A stretch of DNA of 51,097 bases from Planctomycetota bacterium (GTDB taxonomy: Bacteria; Planctomycetota; Planctomycetia; Planctomycetales; Planctomycetaceae), in NCBI GenBank assembly GCA_003671275.1, contig QWPB01000023.1, positions 1-51,097 of the forward strand. The letters are read 5' to 3'. Below the pieces are notes generated by a model. The model made no database searches. It was given only the letters and a program-made list of their open reading frames with translations, and was not told the DNA's origin. Of the stretch, positions 1-7,993 are shown one piece after another. Positions within the stretch are counted from its first letter, which is position 1. Every line of letters begins with the position of its first letter. A program made the translations under genes and the position numbers.

Positions 1-463
1 AAATCAGAGCCGGAGTGATGATGAAGAACATTCCCTGAAAGGCCATGAACAGTGCCACGGGAATCCCGTAAGATCCCTGGACGGGCCAGACACCGGGCTC
101 CGAGGGGAGAACCCCCTTCAGCAGGACATGATCGAAATTTCCGACGTACGGGTTCGTTCCGCCGAATGCGAGCGAGTAACCGTACACGGCCCAGACAACA
201 CTCATCAGCCCCATCAGGAACAGGCACTGCATGAACACGCTGAGGATATTTTTCTTGCGGACCAAGCCGCCGTAGAACAGGGCCAAGCCGGGTGCTGTCA
301 TCATCAGCACGAGTGCTGAAGATGTCAGCATCCAGGCAATATTACCGGAATCGAAGGCTGGGGGGGCCGGAGTGGCCGCAGCCTCTTCGGCAAAGGCCGG
401 GGCAACCCCCAGTGTGAGCATGGCCAGTCCGGCCAGACCCCATGATTTGATGCGAGCGATCAT
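1..463 (-). CDS. amt: Ammonium transporter Amt, 5' part (3' end outside window)
   Basis: Inner-membrane channel for ammonium uptake (Amt/MEP/Rh family). Only the first 154 residues lie in the window; the gene runs off the left edge. The protein starts MIARIKSWG and has a cleavable-looking signal peptide ending AFA-EE, as in many bacterial Amt proteins. The first membrane segment (NIAWMLTSSALVLMMTAPG) and the family motif FYGGLVRKKN follow at about residues 45-70, then a second and third hydrophobic segment. The ATG at 463 is preceded by GAGG. A sigma-54 promoter lies about 150 bases upstream, which fits nitrogen-limitation control through an NtrC-type activator; this is inference from the site. 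A PII gene (glnK) often accompanies amt but would lie outside the window. Confidence 0.93.
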   Translation of the reverse strand, partial: MIARIKSWGLAGLAMLTLGVAPAFAEEAAATPAPPAFDSGNIAWMLTSSALVLMMTAPGLALFYGGLVRKKNILSVFMQCLFLMGLMSVVWAVYGYSLAFGGTNPYVGNFDHVLLKGVLPSEPGVWPVQGSYGIPVALFMAFQGMFFIITPALI

Positions 464-549
464 CTGAACCTCGTTTGTGCTGAGAGGTTGCGTCTGATTT
501 GTGATCAACGGCAGAGCGTCGATTGTTCCCGGAGGAGGGGACAAACCTT

Positions 550-599
550 CGTGAGCCCACTGTCTCTCCTCTCAGCAAAGAGAGACTTCGGACCTCACG
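550..599 (-). other. Two-part stem-loop in the amt leader
   Basis: An outer stem CGTGAG (550-555) pairs with CTCACG (594-599). An inner 7-bp stem GTCTCTC (562-568) pairs with GAGAGAC (580-586). The outer arm starts within about two bases of the predicted sigma-54 start, so the structure would form the 5' end of the amt mRNA. Function unknown; stability or regulation are both possible. Confidence 0.4.
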
Positions 600-610
600 T
601 CTTACAGGAA

Positions 611-627
611 ATGCAATCGGTGTGCCG
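611..627 (-). promoter_or_regulatory. Sigma-54 (-24/-12) promoter for amt
   Basis: Read on the minus strand the site is CGGCAC-ACCGA-TTGCAT. The invariant GG (626-625) and GC (614-613) are separated by exactly 10 bases, and the site matches the sigma-54 consensus TGGCAC-N5-TTGCA at all but one position of the two blocks. The predicted transcription start is near 601, giving a leader of about 138 bases before the amt ATG. Confidence 0.8.
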
Positions 628-737
628 TGCGATTATTTTCAGCAGTAACAGGAAACCGCCAGCAATGAGGATGTTTTCCCTGCTTTTCCCGTCGACAGAC
701 ATCGGCTGTCAACGGATCTTCAACTGAATCGGGGAGA

Positions 738-2795
738 TCAGTGGTTAACCGTAAATTCGGTGGAATTCAAATAGGCCCAGAACACGTCACCCAGAGGTTC
801 CGCACCCGGCATCTCTCGGCGGTGCTTTAATTGAGACTGGAATACCACCAGTTCCTGATTGCGGGGGTCACGCCCCAGAGCGGCTCGACTCAGGCTGCGG
901 ATCTTGGTTCTTTCATCGGCATTTGTTCGGGCAATTTCATTCAGTACGGTCCCCGGGGCGTTGCTGATCGCCCGCTGAACGAGATCGCCGTTCATCATCA
1001 TCAGGGTCTGGGCATAGGTTCCACCAAATGTGGTCGCGTCCGCGTTCTCTTCATTCTCCAGGGCCGAGTAGAAGTCGGCCAGCCAAGCCTGACGATTGGC
1101 TTCAGCCTGTTCCCAGTAACTAGCTCCAGCGCGATCGGCAGCTGTGGCGACCAGGAGTGAATCGAACAGTTGCTCTGCGGAAAGCGGTTTCAGATACATG
1201 CGACTGAAGAGGGGCAGGGCACCGTCGACGGGTTCATCGCTGGCATTTTGGGCCGTCGCCACACTCGACAGGTGATAAGCCTGTGACGAGACAATCCATT
1301 TCTGCAAACGCACCAGATCGAAGTTTGAAGCAACGACAGCCTCGGTCAAGGCCTCCATCAACTCGGGGTGGGCACAGGGGGAGTGGGGGCCCATATCATC
1401 GATCGGATTCACGAGCCCTTGTCCAAAGAAATGAGCCCAAGTCCGGTTCACGAGTGCCGCCGCGAGTTCACGCTGGCCCTCCGTGGTAATCAGCCGAGCG
1501 AGTTCCTGACGGCGTTTGATCGTCGAATCGGGGTTGATCTCCTGTCCCGCGAATCGGGGATAGGCCACATTCATGACGCCGCGCAGATCTTCGTAGTGCG
1601 TGGGCCCTCCCTCTGGCTTATCGATCAGGGAGCGGCTGACGATCTCGTCACGTCCGGTCAAGGGGTTGTACTTCCGGTTCTCGACAACTTCTGCCTGCTG
1701 GAAGAAGCTGTTGAGTTCCCAGAACTCAGACATGGTTCCGCCATGGCTTGAGTCCGGATGCTTGTGGCATTGCGTACACTGCACCTGACGGCACAAGAAG
1801 ATTCGGGCGGTCACCGCCGTGGCAGGAACCGCCTGGTTATTGAGATGGGCCAGCAGGAAGTTCGCTTCCCCGACTTCTCGGGCGTCACCTTCCGCAGAGA
1901 CAAGCCGTGCGACCGTTTCGGTCCATGGGCGATTCTGGCGGAACTGTTCACGTAAAAATTTGCTCAGTCCGGCACGATCAATGGGGCGTTCGGTGGTTCG
2001 GCCAACCAGCAGATTGGACCAGATGGTGGCCAGATTTCTCGCATGGTCGGGGTGATTCATCAACTCCTGAACCAGCAGCGAACGCTTGTTGCGGCGACCA
2101 TCCGCCAGAAAGCGATCCACACTTTCTGAATCGGGAATGTGCCCCAGCAGATCCAGATAAACCCGCCGGAGCCACTCGGAATCCTCTGCCATGAGGGATG
2201 GCTCCACATGGGCATCCGACCACTTGGCCCGCATCAAATGATTGATTCGGGAGACCACCGACGCGTCATCCATCGGCACCGTCGCCGCGACCACGGCTGC
2301 GGGGGCCGGATTCGGGGGATGCATTACGGAAGGAGTCGGCGAGGACATCGGGACATCCAGGGCCACCGTGGGAAGTGGCGTGGTGTCAGTATTCTGGTTC
2401 GGAGCTGACAGAACGGGATGGTTCGCAAGATTCGGAGAGATCACCGGGTCGCTCGGGAGTTCGGGAGTTCGTCCGATCCAAAGGACCATCAGCAGAGCCA
2501 AGGCTCCCGCCAGCAGGCCCCCCAGTGAAGTCACCAGCCACCGACGCAATCGAACGGGCCGGGTTGTCGCCTGTGTTCCCGCCCGTTCCGCAAAGGCAAC
2601 CAACTGCGAGGCGTCTGTCAGTGCGGCATCCCATGTCAGGGTGCCGTGGAGCTGCATATAGCGGACATAAAGCTGGCGGGCCTCGGGGCTCTCAATCACC
2701 AGTTGCTCCAAACGGTCTCTCCCGGCAGGAGTCAGGCTGTGCTCGCACAGTGCCTCCAGCAGTGGAAAGATCTCGAATCGGAAGTCAGTGGACAT
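738..2795 (-). CDS. Anti-sigma-like domain fused to DUF1549/DUF1553 protein
   Basis: The 685-residue protein has three parts. Residues 1-60 resemble the cytoplasmic N-terminus of planctomycete anti-sigma/FecR-like proteins (a LLEALCEHSLTP...LEQLVIESPEARQLYVRY pattern). A single membrane helix follows at about 85-108, and a proline-rich linker leads to DUF1549 and DUF1553 from about residue 180 to the end. DUF1549 carries the CTQCH motif also seen in the paralogue at 4910-6562. DUF1549/1553 proteins are exported planctomycete proteins of unknown biochemical role, often linked to DUF1501. The gene lies 56 bases downstream of an ECF sigma gene, the usual place for a cognate anti-sigma factor. 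I infer that the N-terminus binds that sigma factor and the outer domain acts as sensor or effector. Confidence 0.8.
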   Translation of the reverse strand: MSTDFRFEIFPLLEALCEHSLTPAGRDRLEQLVIESPEARQLYVRYMQLHGTLTWDAALTDASQLVAFAERAGTQATTRPVRLRRWLVTSLGGLLAGALALLMVLWIGRTPELPSDPVISPNLANHPVLSAPNQNTDTTPLPTVALDVPMSSPTPSVMHPPNPAPAAVVAATVPMDDASVVSRINHLMRAKWSDAHVEPSLMAEDSEWLRRVYLDLLGHIPDSESVDRFLADGRRNKRSLLVQELMNHPDHARNLATIWSNLLVGRTTERPIDRAGLSKFLREQFRQNRPWTETVARLVSAEGDAREVGEANFLLAHLNNQAVPATAVTARIFLCRQVQCTQCHKHPDSSHGGTMSEFWELNSFFQQAEVVENRKYNPLTGRDEIVSRSLIDKPEGGPTHYEDLRGVMNVAYPRFAGQEINPDSTIKRRQELARLITTEGQRELAAALVNRTWAHFFGQGLVNPIDDMGPHSPCAHPELMEALTEAVVASNFDLVRLQKWIVSSQAYHLSSVATAQNASDEPVDGALPLFSRMYLKPLSAEQLFDSLLVATAADRAGASYWEQAEANRQAWLADFYSALENEENADATTFGGTYAQTLMMMNGDLVQRAISNAPGTVLNEIARTNADERTKIRSLSRAALGRDPRNQELVVFQSQLKHRREMPGAEPLGDVFWAYLNSTEFTVNH

Positions 2796-2851
2796 GAGAG
2801 AGAGCTACGAAGCTCGGTGAAAAGAGAAGAAGGTCAGAGAAGGCGGCGGTT

Positions 2852-3439
2852 TCAGGATTCGGCAATCCGTCGCTGAATGCATTCCAGCAGAACACGGCGG
2901 ATCCGTCCGAGTGACTGGTAAACGGCGTTTTGTGGGCGCCCCAGTCCGGCGGCCACTTCCTTGCCAGAAATTCCGGGCTGATAGCGGCGGCTGATCAGTT
3001 CCCGATCTTTCGAAGGCAGCTTCTGCAGGCAGGCCTCCAGAGCCTGCCGGCGGTGTTCGAGGTCATCGTTCTGCTGGATCGATTCCTGGGCGACGACATC
3101 GATGAATTCTTCGCTGAATTTGAGTCGGTCTCGATGATACCGCTGCCGGTGCTGAAGCACTTCATAGCGGGCAATCTGACAGGCCCAGGCGAAGAAATTC
3201 GTACCGGGGTCAAACGATGCGGACTTGGACCAGATCACCAGATTTGTGTTCTGAAGCAGCTCCTCAGCATCCTGCGGACGACCGGTGAGACCGAGCAGGA
3301 ATAGATACAAAGGACGCTGGGCTTTCGTGAACAGCTGTACGAAAGCCGCCGGGTCCTGGGGAACAGAGGAACCACTCGCTCCCCCGGAAGGGGCAGCGGG
3401 AGAGGGCACCACCGGTAGGGCCGGATGGGAACTCACCAC
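2852..3439 (-). CDS. ECF-type RNA polymerase sigma factor (Rhodopirellula/Verrucomicrobium type)
   Basis: A sigma-70 family extracytoplasmic-function factor of 195 residues. Region 2 lies at about 32-95 (QRPLYLFLLGLTGRPQDAEELLQ, then FFAWACQIARYEVLQHRQR), and region 4 at about 130-190 (LPSKDRELISRRY, then GRPQNAVYQSLGRIRRVLLECI). The frame opens with GTG GTG at 3439/3436; GGAG stands 5 bases before the second GTG, so 3436 may be the real start. The next gene downstream encodes a membrane protein with an anti-sigma-like N-terminus, so the two probably form a regulatory pair. The start is only a few bases after the T-run of a terminator ending the DUF1501 gene, so expression may depend on readthrough. 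Confidence 0.88.
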   Translation of the reverse strand: MVSSHPALPVVPSPAAPSGGASGSSVPQDPAAFVQLFTKAQRPLYLFLLGLTGRPQDAEELLQNTNLVIWSKSASFDPGTNFFAWACQIARYEVLQHRQRYHRDRLKFSEEFIDVVAQESIQQNDDLEHRRQALEACLQKLPSKDRELISRRYQPGISGKEVAAGLGRPQNAVYQSLGRIRRVLLECIQRRIAES

Positions 3440-3445
3440 AACTCC

Positions 3446-3474
3446 AAAAAGCAGGGGGGCTCTGAGCCCCCCTG
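3446..3474 (-). terminator. Rho-independent terminator after the DUF1501 gene
   Basis: A perfect 10-bp stem (CAGGGGGGCT 3452-3461 with AGCCCCCCTG 3465-3474) closes on a 3-base loop and, on the minus strand, is followed by CTTTTT. It lies 32 bases after the DUF1501 stop codon and directly before the Shine-Dalgarno sequence of the ECF sigma gene. Confidence 0.85.
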
Positions 3475-3505
3475 TCGATTCAAGACCATGGTTCGCCAGG
3501 GGGGA

Positions 3506-4768
3506 CTAGATCAAACCCTTGATCGGCTGTCCGCCGTTGGCAATCTTCATCGGGCGACCCCGCTTGGAGGTATGGACCGTGTCGAGCGGAATCCGCATCG
3601 CGTAAGCCACTGTCGCCCACAGATCGCTCGGCAGGTAGCTGTCGCTGACGATCCGTGTTCCGTCAGCATCGGTCTCGCCGATGGCCTGACCACCCTTGAG
3701 ACCACCACCTCCGACGAGGACCGACCAGCTGGTGGCCCAGTGATCGCGACCGACGTTCTGGTTGATGCGCGGAGTACGACCGAACTCACCCATACAGATG
3801 ATCGTGACGTTGTCCATCATGCCACGCTGTTTGAGGTCAGCGACCAGCGAGCCAATCCCCTTGTCGAGCTGGGGCAACCGCTGATTCTTCAGCGTGTTGA
3901 ACACATCGTTGTGCAGATCCCAGCCGCCGAGAGTATTGACTTCGATGAACGGCACACCGACTTCCACGAGACGGCGAGCCATCAGGAGGCTGTCACCAAA
4001 GCCGCCGCGGCCATAGGCTTCGCGAACTTCCGGCTTTTCTTCGTCGAGTTTGAAGGCCTTCATCTGCTCAGACTTCATCAGATTGACGGCCTTGCCGTAC
4101 ACATCTTTGTGAGCCTGACCAGCCTCGCCGCGATTTGACTTGATGAAGCCATCTTCAATGGTTTCGAGCATCGACAGGCGAGCCATGAGGCGTCCCTGGT
4201 CCATGCTGCCCATGTCGGCATTCTGAATCCGTCCGCCCGCATCCACACTGAACGGAGCGTGCGACATTCCCAGGAAGCCGGGGCTCATCCCACCGTTTCC
4301 GATGGAGACGAACGCGGGAATTTCCAGATTCTGACGCTTGGTGCCCACTTCGTAGCTCACCACCGAGCCGAACGTCGGGTGAACGACCGTCGGATTCGGC
4401 ACATAGCCGGTGTGCATGAAGTACGCACCCCGCATGTGGTCAGCTTCGCGGGTGCTCATCGAGCGGACGACCGACAGGGCATCCATGTTCTGGGCGATAG
4501 TGGGCAGGTGTTCGCAAATCTGCAGATCACCTGCGGTGCTGATGGGCTTGAATTCCCCGCCGTTCTTTGAACCGGGCTTCAAGTCCCACATGTCGATCGT
4601 CGGGGCACCGCCGCCCAGCCAGATCAGAATGCAGGCTTTTTGATTCTTGGAGACTTCCGCAGCGTTCAGCTGAAGATGACTCAGAAACTGATTAGCGCCG
4701 AGCACGGCGGCCCCACCCATGGCGGCATGGCTGAGAAAGTGACGGCGAGACATGCCTTGATTAAACAT
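3506..4768 (-). CDS. DUF1501 family protein, Tat-exported
   Basis: A 420-residue member of DUF1501, a sulfatase/alkaline-phosphatase-superfamily-like family very common in planctomycetes and usually paired with DUF1549/1553 proteins. The N-terminus is a twin-arginine signal ([19 protein letters not shown] at about residues 6-24). Internal family segments include [39 protein letters not shown] and [11 protein letters not shown] start it at the ATG at 4768, which has GGAG 8 bases upstream and puts the RR motif in place; the frame is open further upstream (to 4852) but has no signal logic there. It lies 141 bases after the DUF1549/1553 gene, probably in one transcript, and is closed by a strong terminator. 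The biochemical function is not established. Confidence 0.9.
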   Translation of the reverse strand: MFNQGMSRRHFLSHAAMGGAAVLGANQFLSHLQLNAAEVSKNQKACILIWLGGGAPTIDMWDLKPGSKNGGEFKPISTAGDLQICEHLPTIAQNMDALSVVRSMSTREADHMRGAYFMHTGYVPNPTVVHPTFGSVVSYEVGTKRQNLEIPAFVSIGNGGMSPGFLGMSHAPFSVDAGGRIQNADMGSMDQGRLMARLSMLETIEDGFIKSNRGEAGQAHKDVYGKAVNLMKSEQMKAFKLDEEKPEVREAYGRGGFGDSLLMARRLVEVGVPFIEVNTLGGWDLHNDVFNTLKNQRLPQLDKGIGSLVADLKQRGMMDNVTIICMGEFGRTPRINQNVGRDHWATSWSVLVGGGGLKGGQAIGETDADGTRIVSDSYLPSDLWATVAYAMRIPLDTVHTSKRGRPMKIANGGQPIKGLI

Positions 4769-4909
4769 GGGACGGACTCCAGGAAAGGGTGGTGATCGTT
4801 GGGAAGATCGCAAGTTGCCAAGCGACCGTTGTTTTGTTGTCAGGGAGATCACAAGTCGCCTTGTGATCCGTCAATTCAGTCGATTGCGAGTTACCTCGCA
4901 ATCAGTCAC

Positions 4910-6562
4910 TCAGTGGATGACGATGAACTCGTTCGAGTTCAACAGCGCCCAGTACAGATCCTGATACGCCATCAGGGGGGTGGGGTACCGGCTCATCATT
5001 CCCGACATGTTCTTGACTTCAGTACTGGTGGGTGTACGCCCCAAGGCTGCCAAGTACAAGGCACGGATGCGATCGGGATCTTTCTTGTAGGAGGGGCTAC
5101 TCAGAACCTCATTCAGGTAGCTTCCCTTCTCCGCGCTGATTGCATTCTGAACCAAGGGGCCGTTCATCATCAGCAGGGCCTGTGGAATAGTACCGCTGAA
5201 CAAGGAGGGTTCTTCGCCGTCATCTGCTCCGAAAATTCGCATGAACTGCCGAAGCCACTCCTCCCGCTTGCCCTGAGCCGCTTCATAGCTCCCCTGACCT
5301 GCGGCATTGGCGCTGGTCGCCACAAGCAGCGATTCGTACAGCTGCTCCACCTGCATGGGTTTAACGTACATGTGGCTGAAGAGTGCCGTTTCCCCATTGG
5401 AGGGATTGTCAATTTCGTTCTTTTTGCCGTTGAAGCGGCTCGTGAGATTGTAGGCCTCGGTGTTGCAGATCCAGCTGGCCAGCTTTTTGGTGTCGTAGCC
5501 ACTTTTGATGAACTCGTCGGTTAGGCGGTCCAGCAGTTCCGGGTGGCTGGCGGGGTTGTGAGGCCCCATGTCGTCGACCGGGCGGGTGAAGCCGTTTGCA
5601 AAGAAATGGCCCCATGTGCGATTCACCATCGCCTTGGCGAGCAGTTTCTGGGAGTCATCCTTGGTGACTGCTCTGGCGAATTCCAGTCGACGGTTGGTTT
5701 CTGGACCGGGGTCCAACTCGGTCCCGAAATACTTCGGGTAGGCCACCAGCATCAGGCCCGCACGGGTTTCGTAGTAAACCGGGCCCTCGAAATTGCGACG
5801 AATCAGTTCCGAGTAGTCATCATCCATCTGCCCGGTTTGCGGATTGTACTTTTCGTGGTCGACCCGCAGGGCCTGACGGAAGAAACTGTTGAACTCCCAG
5901 AACTGGTTCTGCTTCCATTCATTGAACGGATGGTTGTGGCATTGGGTGCATTGTACCTGGAGCCCCAGAAAAATACGGGCTGTCTTGGCGGTGGCCTCAA
6001 CCACGTACTCTTCACTGTTGGGATTGAGCTGGAGCTGGGCCAGCACGTAATTCACCGCTCCGTTTTCATCGAATCGTCCTTCCGCGGCGATGAGGTCGTA
6101 CGCGACTTCATTCCACGGGCGTCCCTTGGCAAAGCTTTCCCGCAGGAATTTTTCGAGACCAGCCCGGTTGGTCTTATCGGGAGTTCCCCGGCCAATCAGC
6201 GTGTTCGTCCAGAGGGTTGTCTGATTGCGAACATAAGCGGGATCCGCCAGCAGGGTATCGACGAGTTTGCTGCGCTTGGCATCGTCCTTGTCCCGCATAA
6301 ACTCTTCGACTTGCTTACCGGACGGGACGTGACCCACGAGGTCCAGAAAGACCCGGCGAATCCACTCTGCATCGTCAGCCACTTCACTCGGTTCAACGCC
6401 GTTGTCTTCCCATCCCTGGCGGATGAATTGGTTAATGTCGTTGATGAGTGGATCCGATGATCCTGTTGTAAACTTCGAGGCTTTGGCCCCGGTCGATTCC
6501 TGGGCGGAGATAACACCGCACAGACCGAGCAACATCACCAGACTCAATACGGCTCGTTGCAT
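4910..6562 (-). CDS. DUF1549/DUF1553 exported protein
   Basis: A 550-residue exported protein. A Sec signal peptide (MQRAVLSLVMLLGLCGVISA) is followed by DUF1549 (about residues 40-250, with RIFLGLQVQCTQCHNHPFN) and DUF1553 (about 290-540, with MVNRTWGHFFANGF and DDMGPHNPASHPELL). The N-terminal PSCyt1 cytochrome domain found in larger relatives is absent. I chose the ATG at 6562 because it gives a clean signal peptide and has GGAG 10 bases upstream; the frame also opens at 6613. It is the first gene of the minus-strand cluster and is followed by its usual partner DUF1501. The C-terminal half is clearly paralogous to the protein at 738-2795. Confidence 0.9.
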   Translation of the reverse strand: MQRAVLSLVMLLGLCGVISAQESTGAKASKFTTGSSDPLINDINQFIRQGWEDNGVEPSEVADDAEWIRRVFLDLVGHVPSGKQVEEFMRDKDDAKRSKLVDTLLADPAYVRNQTTLWTNTLIGRGTPDKTNRAGLEKFLRESFAKGRPWNEVAYDLIAAEGRFDENGAVNYVLAQLQLNPNSEEYVVEATAKTARIFLGLQVQCTQCHNHPFNEWKQNQFWEFNSFFRQALRVDHEKYNPQTGQMDDDYSELIRRNFEGPVYYETRAGLMLVAYPKYFGTELDPGPETNRRLEFARAVTKDDSQKLLAKAMVNRTWGHFFANGFTRPVDDMGPHNPASHPELLDRLTDEFIKSGYDTKKLASWICNTEAYNLTSRFNGKKNEIDNPSNGETALFSHMYVKPMQVEQLYESLLVATSANAAGQGSYEAAQGKREEWLRQFMRIFGADDGEEPSLFSGTIPQALLMMNGPLVQNAISAEKGSYLNEVLSSPSYKKDPDRIRALYLAALGRTPTSTEVKNMSGMMSRYPTPLMAYQDLYWALLNSNEFIVIH

Positions 6563-6962
6563 GGACGACTGACTCCTGCGGGATACTTGCGCGGCCCCCC
6601 ACGCATGCGGCATCAGGCATGCTTCTTCGGGAACCTGATCGTCAAGGCAACATTCAGTCTAACTTGTCGACGCTGTTGCGAAAAGGCAACATCGGTCTAG
6701 GGTTGCGACAGATGTCCATGCCTTGGCCATCATGAAATTACCGCCTGTTTGCAGACAGTGTTCGAGTGTTTTCGCGAAATGTGTGCCAGGATGTGCAGTG
6801 AGTTACGCACGAATTGCCGTAACCATTTCATGGGAAATGGGATACGTCCGTTTTATAAAGGCTTCTGGAATTCTCTTCGCCGGATGACTTTTCACCGCTT
6901 TTCTCGATCGAGAAGAGTGGTTAGTCTCTCCCAATGTGTGTTTCCCGTCTCTGAGGTGTGCG
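6563..6962. other. Divergent intergenic region upstream of ispH
   Basis: About 400 bases between the DUF1549/1553 gene and ispH hold no credible gene. They contain a TATAAA-like -10 (6854-6859) without a convincing -35, and a perfect palindrome at 6901-6914. Repeated GGCAAC/GTTGCGA words occur around 6650-6710, but I see no clear structure in them. Confidence 0.5.
6901..6914. promoter_or_regulatory. Perfect 14-bp palindrome upstream of ispH
   Basis: TTCTCGATCGAGAA is fully self-complementary and lies 48 bases before the ispH start codon, just downstream of a TATAAA-like element. It could be an operator or a leader hairpin; no regulator is identified. Confidence 0.4.
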
Positions 6963-7904
6963 ATGCGAATCCTTCTGGCCAGCCCGCGGGGCTTCTGCGC
7001 GGGGGTCAATATGGCAATTACGTGCCTGGAGGAGTGCATCCGCGTCTTCGGGACCAGCATCTTTGTTTACCACGAAATTGTTCACAACAAATATGTCGTC
7101 GAGCGATTCATCCGCGAAGGAGTTCGGTTCGTCAATTCCATCGACGAAGTCCCCATCGGCTCAGTGCTGTTATTCAGTGCACATGGAGTCTCTCCCGAAA
7201 TTCGACACAATGCGCGAGCCCGCAACCTGAAAACGATCGATGCCACTTGTCCCCTGGTGACCAAAGTGCATCTCGAAGCGATCAAATATGCGAACGAAGG
7301 GTTCCACATCATCCTGATCGGCCACGAAGGGCACGACGAAGTGATCGGGACCATGGGGGAGGCCCCCCAGAGCATCACGCTAGTCGAATCCGCAGCGGAG
7401 GTGGCGAACCTGAAGTACCCCAAGGAGGCTCGGCTAGCCTACTTGACGCAAACAACGCTGTCCGTGGAAGAGGCCGAGCAAGTGATCTCCGCACTGGAAG
7501 CCCACTTTCCGGGGATCGAACACCCCCCTAAGGAAGACATCTGCTATGCCACGACGAACCGTCAATTTGCCGTGCATGAGTTGATCCAGCAGGCCGATCT
7601 GCTGATTGTCCTCGGGAGCCAGAATAGCTCCAACAGTCGCCGACTTCAGGAAATCGGGTTGCAGACCAACAAGCCAGCCTACCTGATCGACGGCGCTGCG
7701 GAGCTGCGGGAGGAGTGGTTCGACGGTGTCGAGACGGTCACCGTCACTGCTGGAGCCAGTGCACCGGAAGTGGTCGTCGAAGAAACGATCGACTGGATCA
7801 AAAATCGATTCGGAGCCACCACCGAAGAGGTCGTCACCCGGGAGGAAAATGTCCACTTCCAGCTGCCGCGAGAGTTGCGGGTACTGCAGGGGCCCCGGAC
7901 GTAA
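6963..7904 (+). CDS. ispH: 4-hydroxy-3-methylbut-2-enyl diphosphate reductase IspH
   Basis: Last enzyme of the MEP isoprenoid pathway: a [4Fe-4S] enzyme that reduces HMBPP to IPP and DMAPP in the cytoplasm. At 313 residues it is of family length. The three cluster cysteines are present: C12 (RGFCAGV), C96 (DATCPLV) and C194 (EDICYATTNRQ). The substrate-site residues H41, H74, H124 and E126 (GHEGHDE) are also present. The start at 6963 follows GAGG by 6 bases and places the conserved MRILLASPRGFCAGV at the N-terminus; the frame is open upstream to 6936 but without homology. hpnC and hpnD, which consume isoprenoid units, lie 6 kb downstream on the same strand, a metabolic link though not an operon. 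Confidence 0.97.
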   Translation: MRILLASPRGFCAGVNMAITCLEECIRVFGTSIFVYHEIVHNKYVVERFIREGVRFVNSIDEVPIGSVLLFSAHGVSPEIRHNARARNLKTIDATCPLVTKVHLEAIKYANEGFHIILIGHEGHDEVIGTMGEAPQSITLVESAAEVANLKYPKEARLAYLTQTTLSVEEAEQVISALEAHFPGIEHPPKEDICYATTNRQFAVHELIQQADLLIVLGSQNSSNSRRLQEIGLQTNKPAYLIDGAAELREEWFDGVETVTVTAGASAPEVVVEETIDWIKNRFGATTEEVVTREENVHFQLPRELRVLQGPRT

Positions 7905-7993
7905 ATCCCCCCCCCCCTGTGGGTGAGGAGTCCCGCATCACGTGGCAACCCACCACGCCGTGGCTCACTGCGGGTGAATCGAAGGGAGTTAAG

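Noticed and set aside
6749-7531. 260-residue plus-strand frame overlapping ispH
   Set aside because: It is out of frame with the certain ispH gene and arginine/serine-rich like a GC-driven shadow frame; no family pattern.
7933-7974. Inverted CCCGCA/TGCGGG arms between ispH and the M28 gene as a terminator
   Set aside because: The arms are 30 bases apart, the inner pairing is poor and no T-run follows on either strand.
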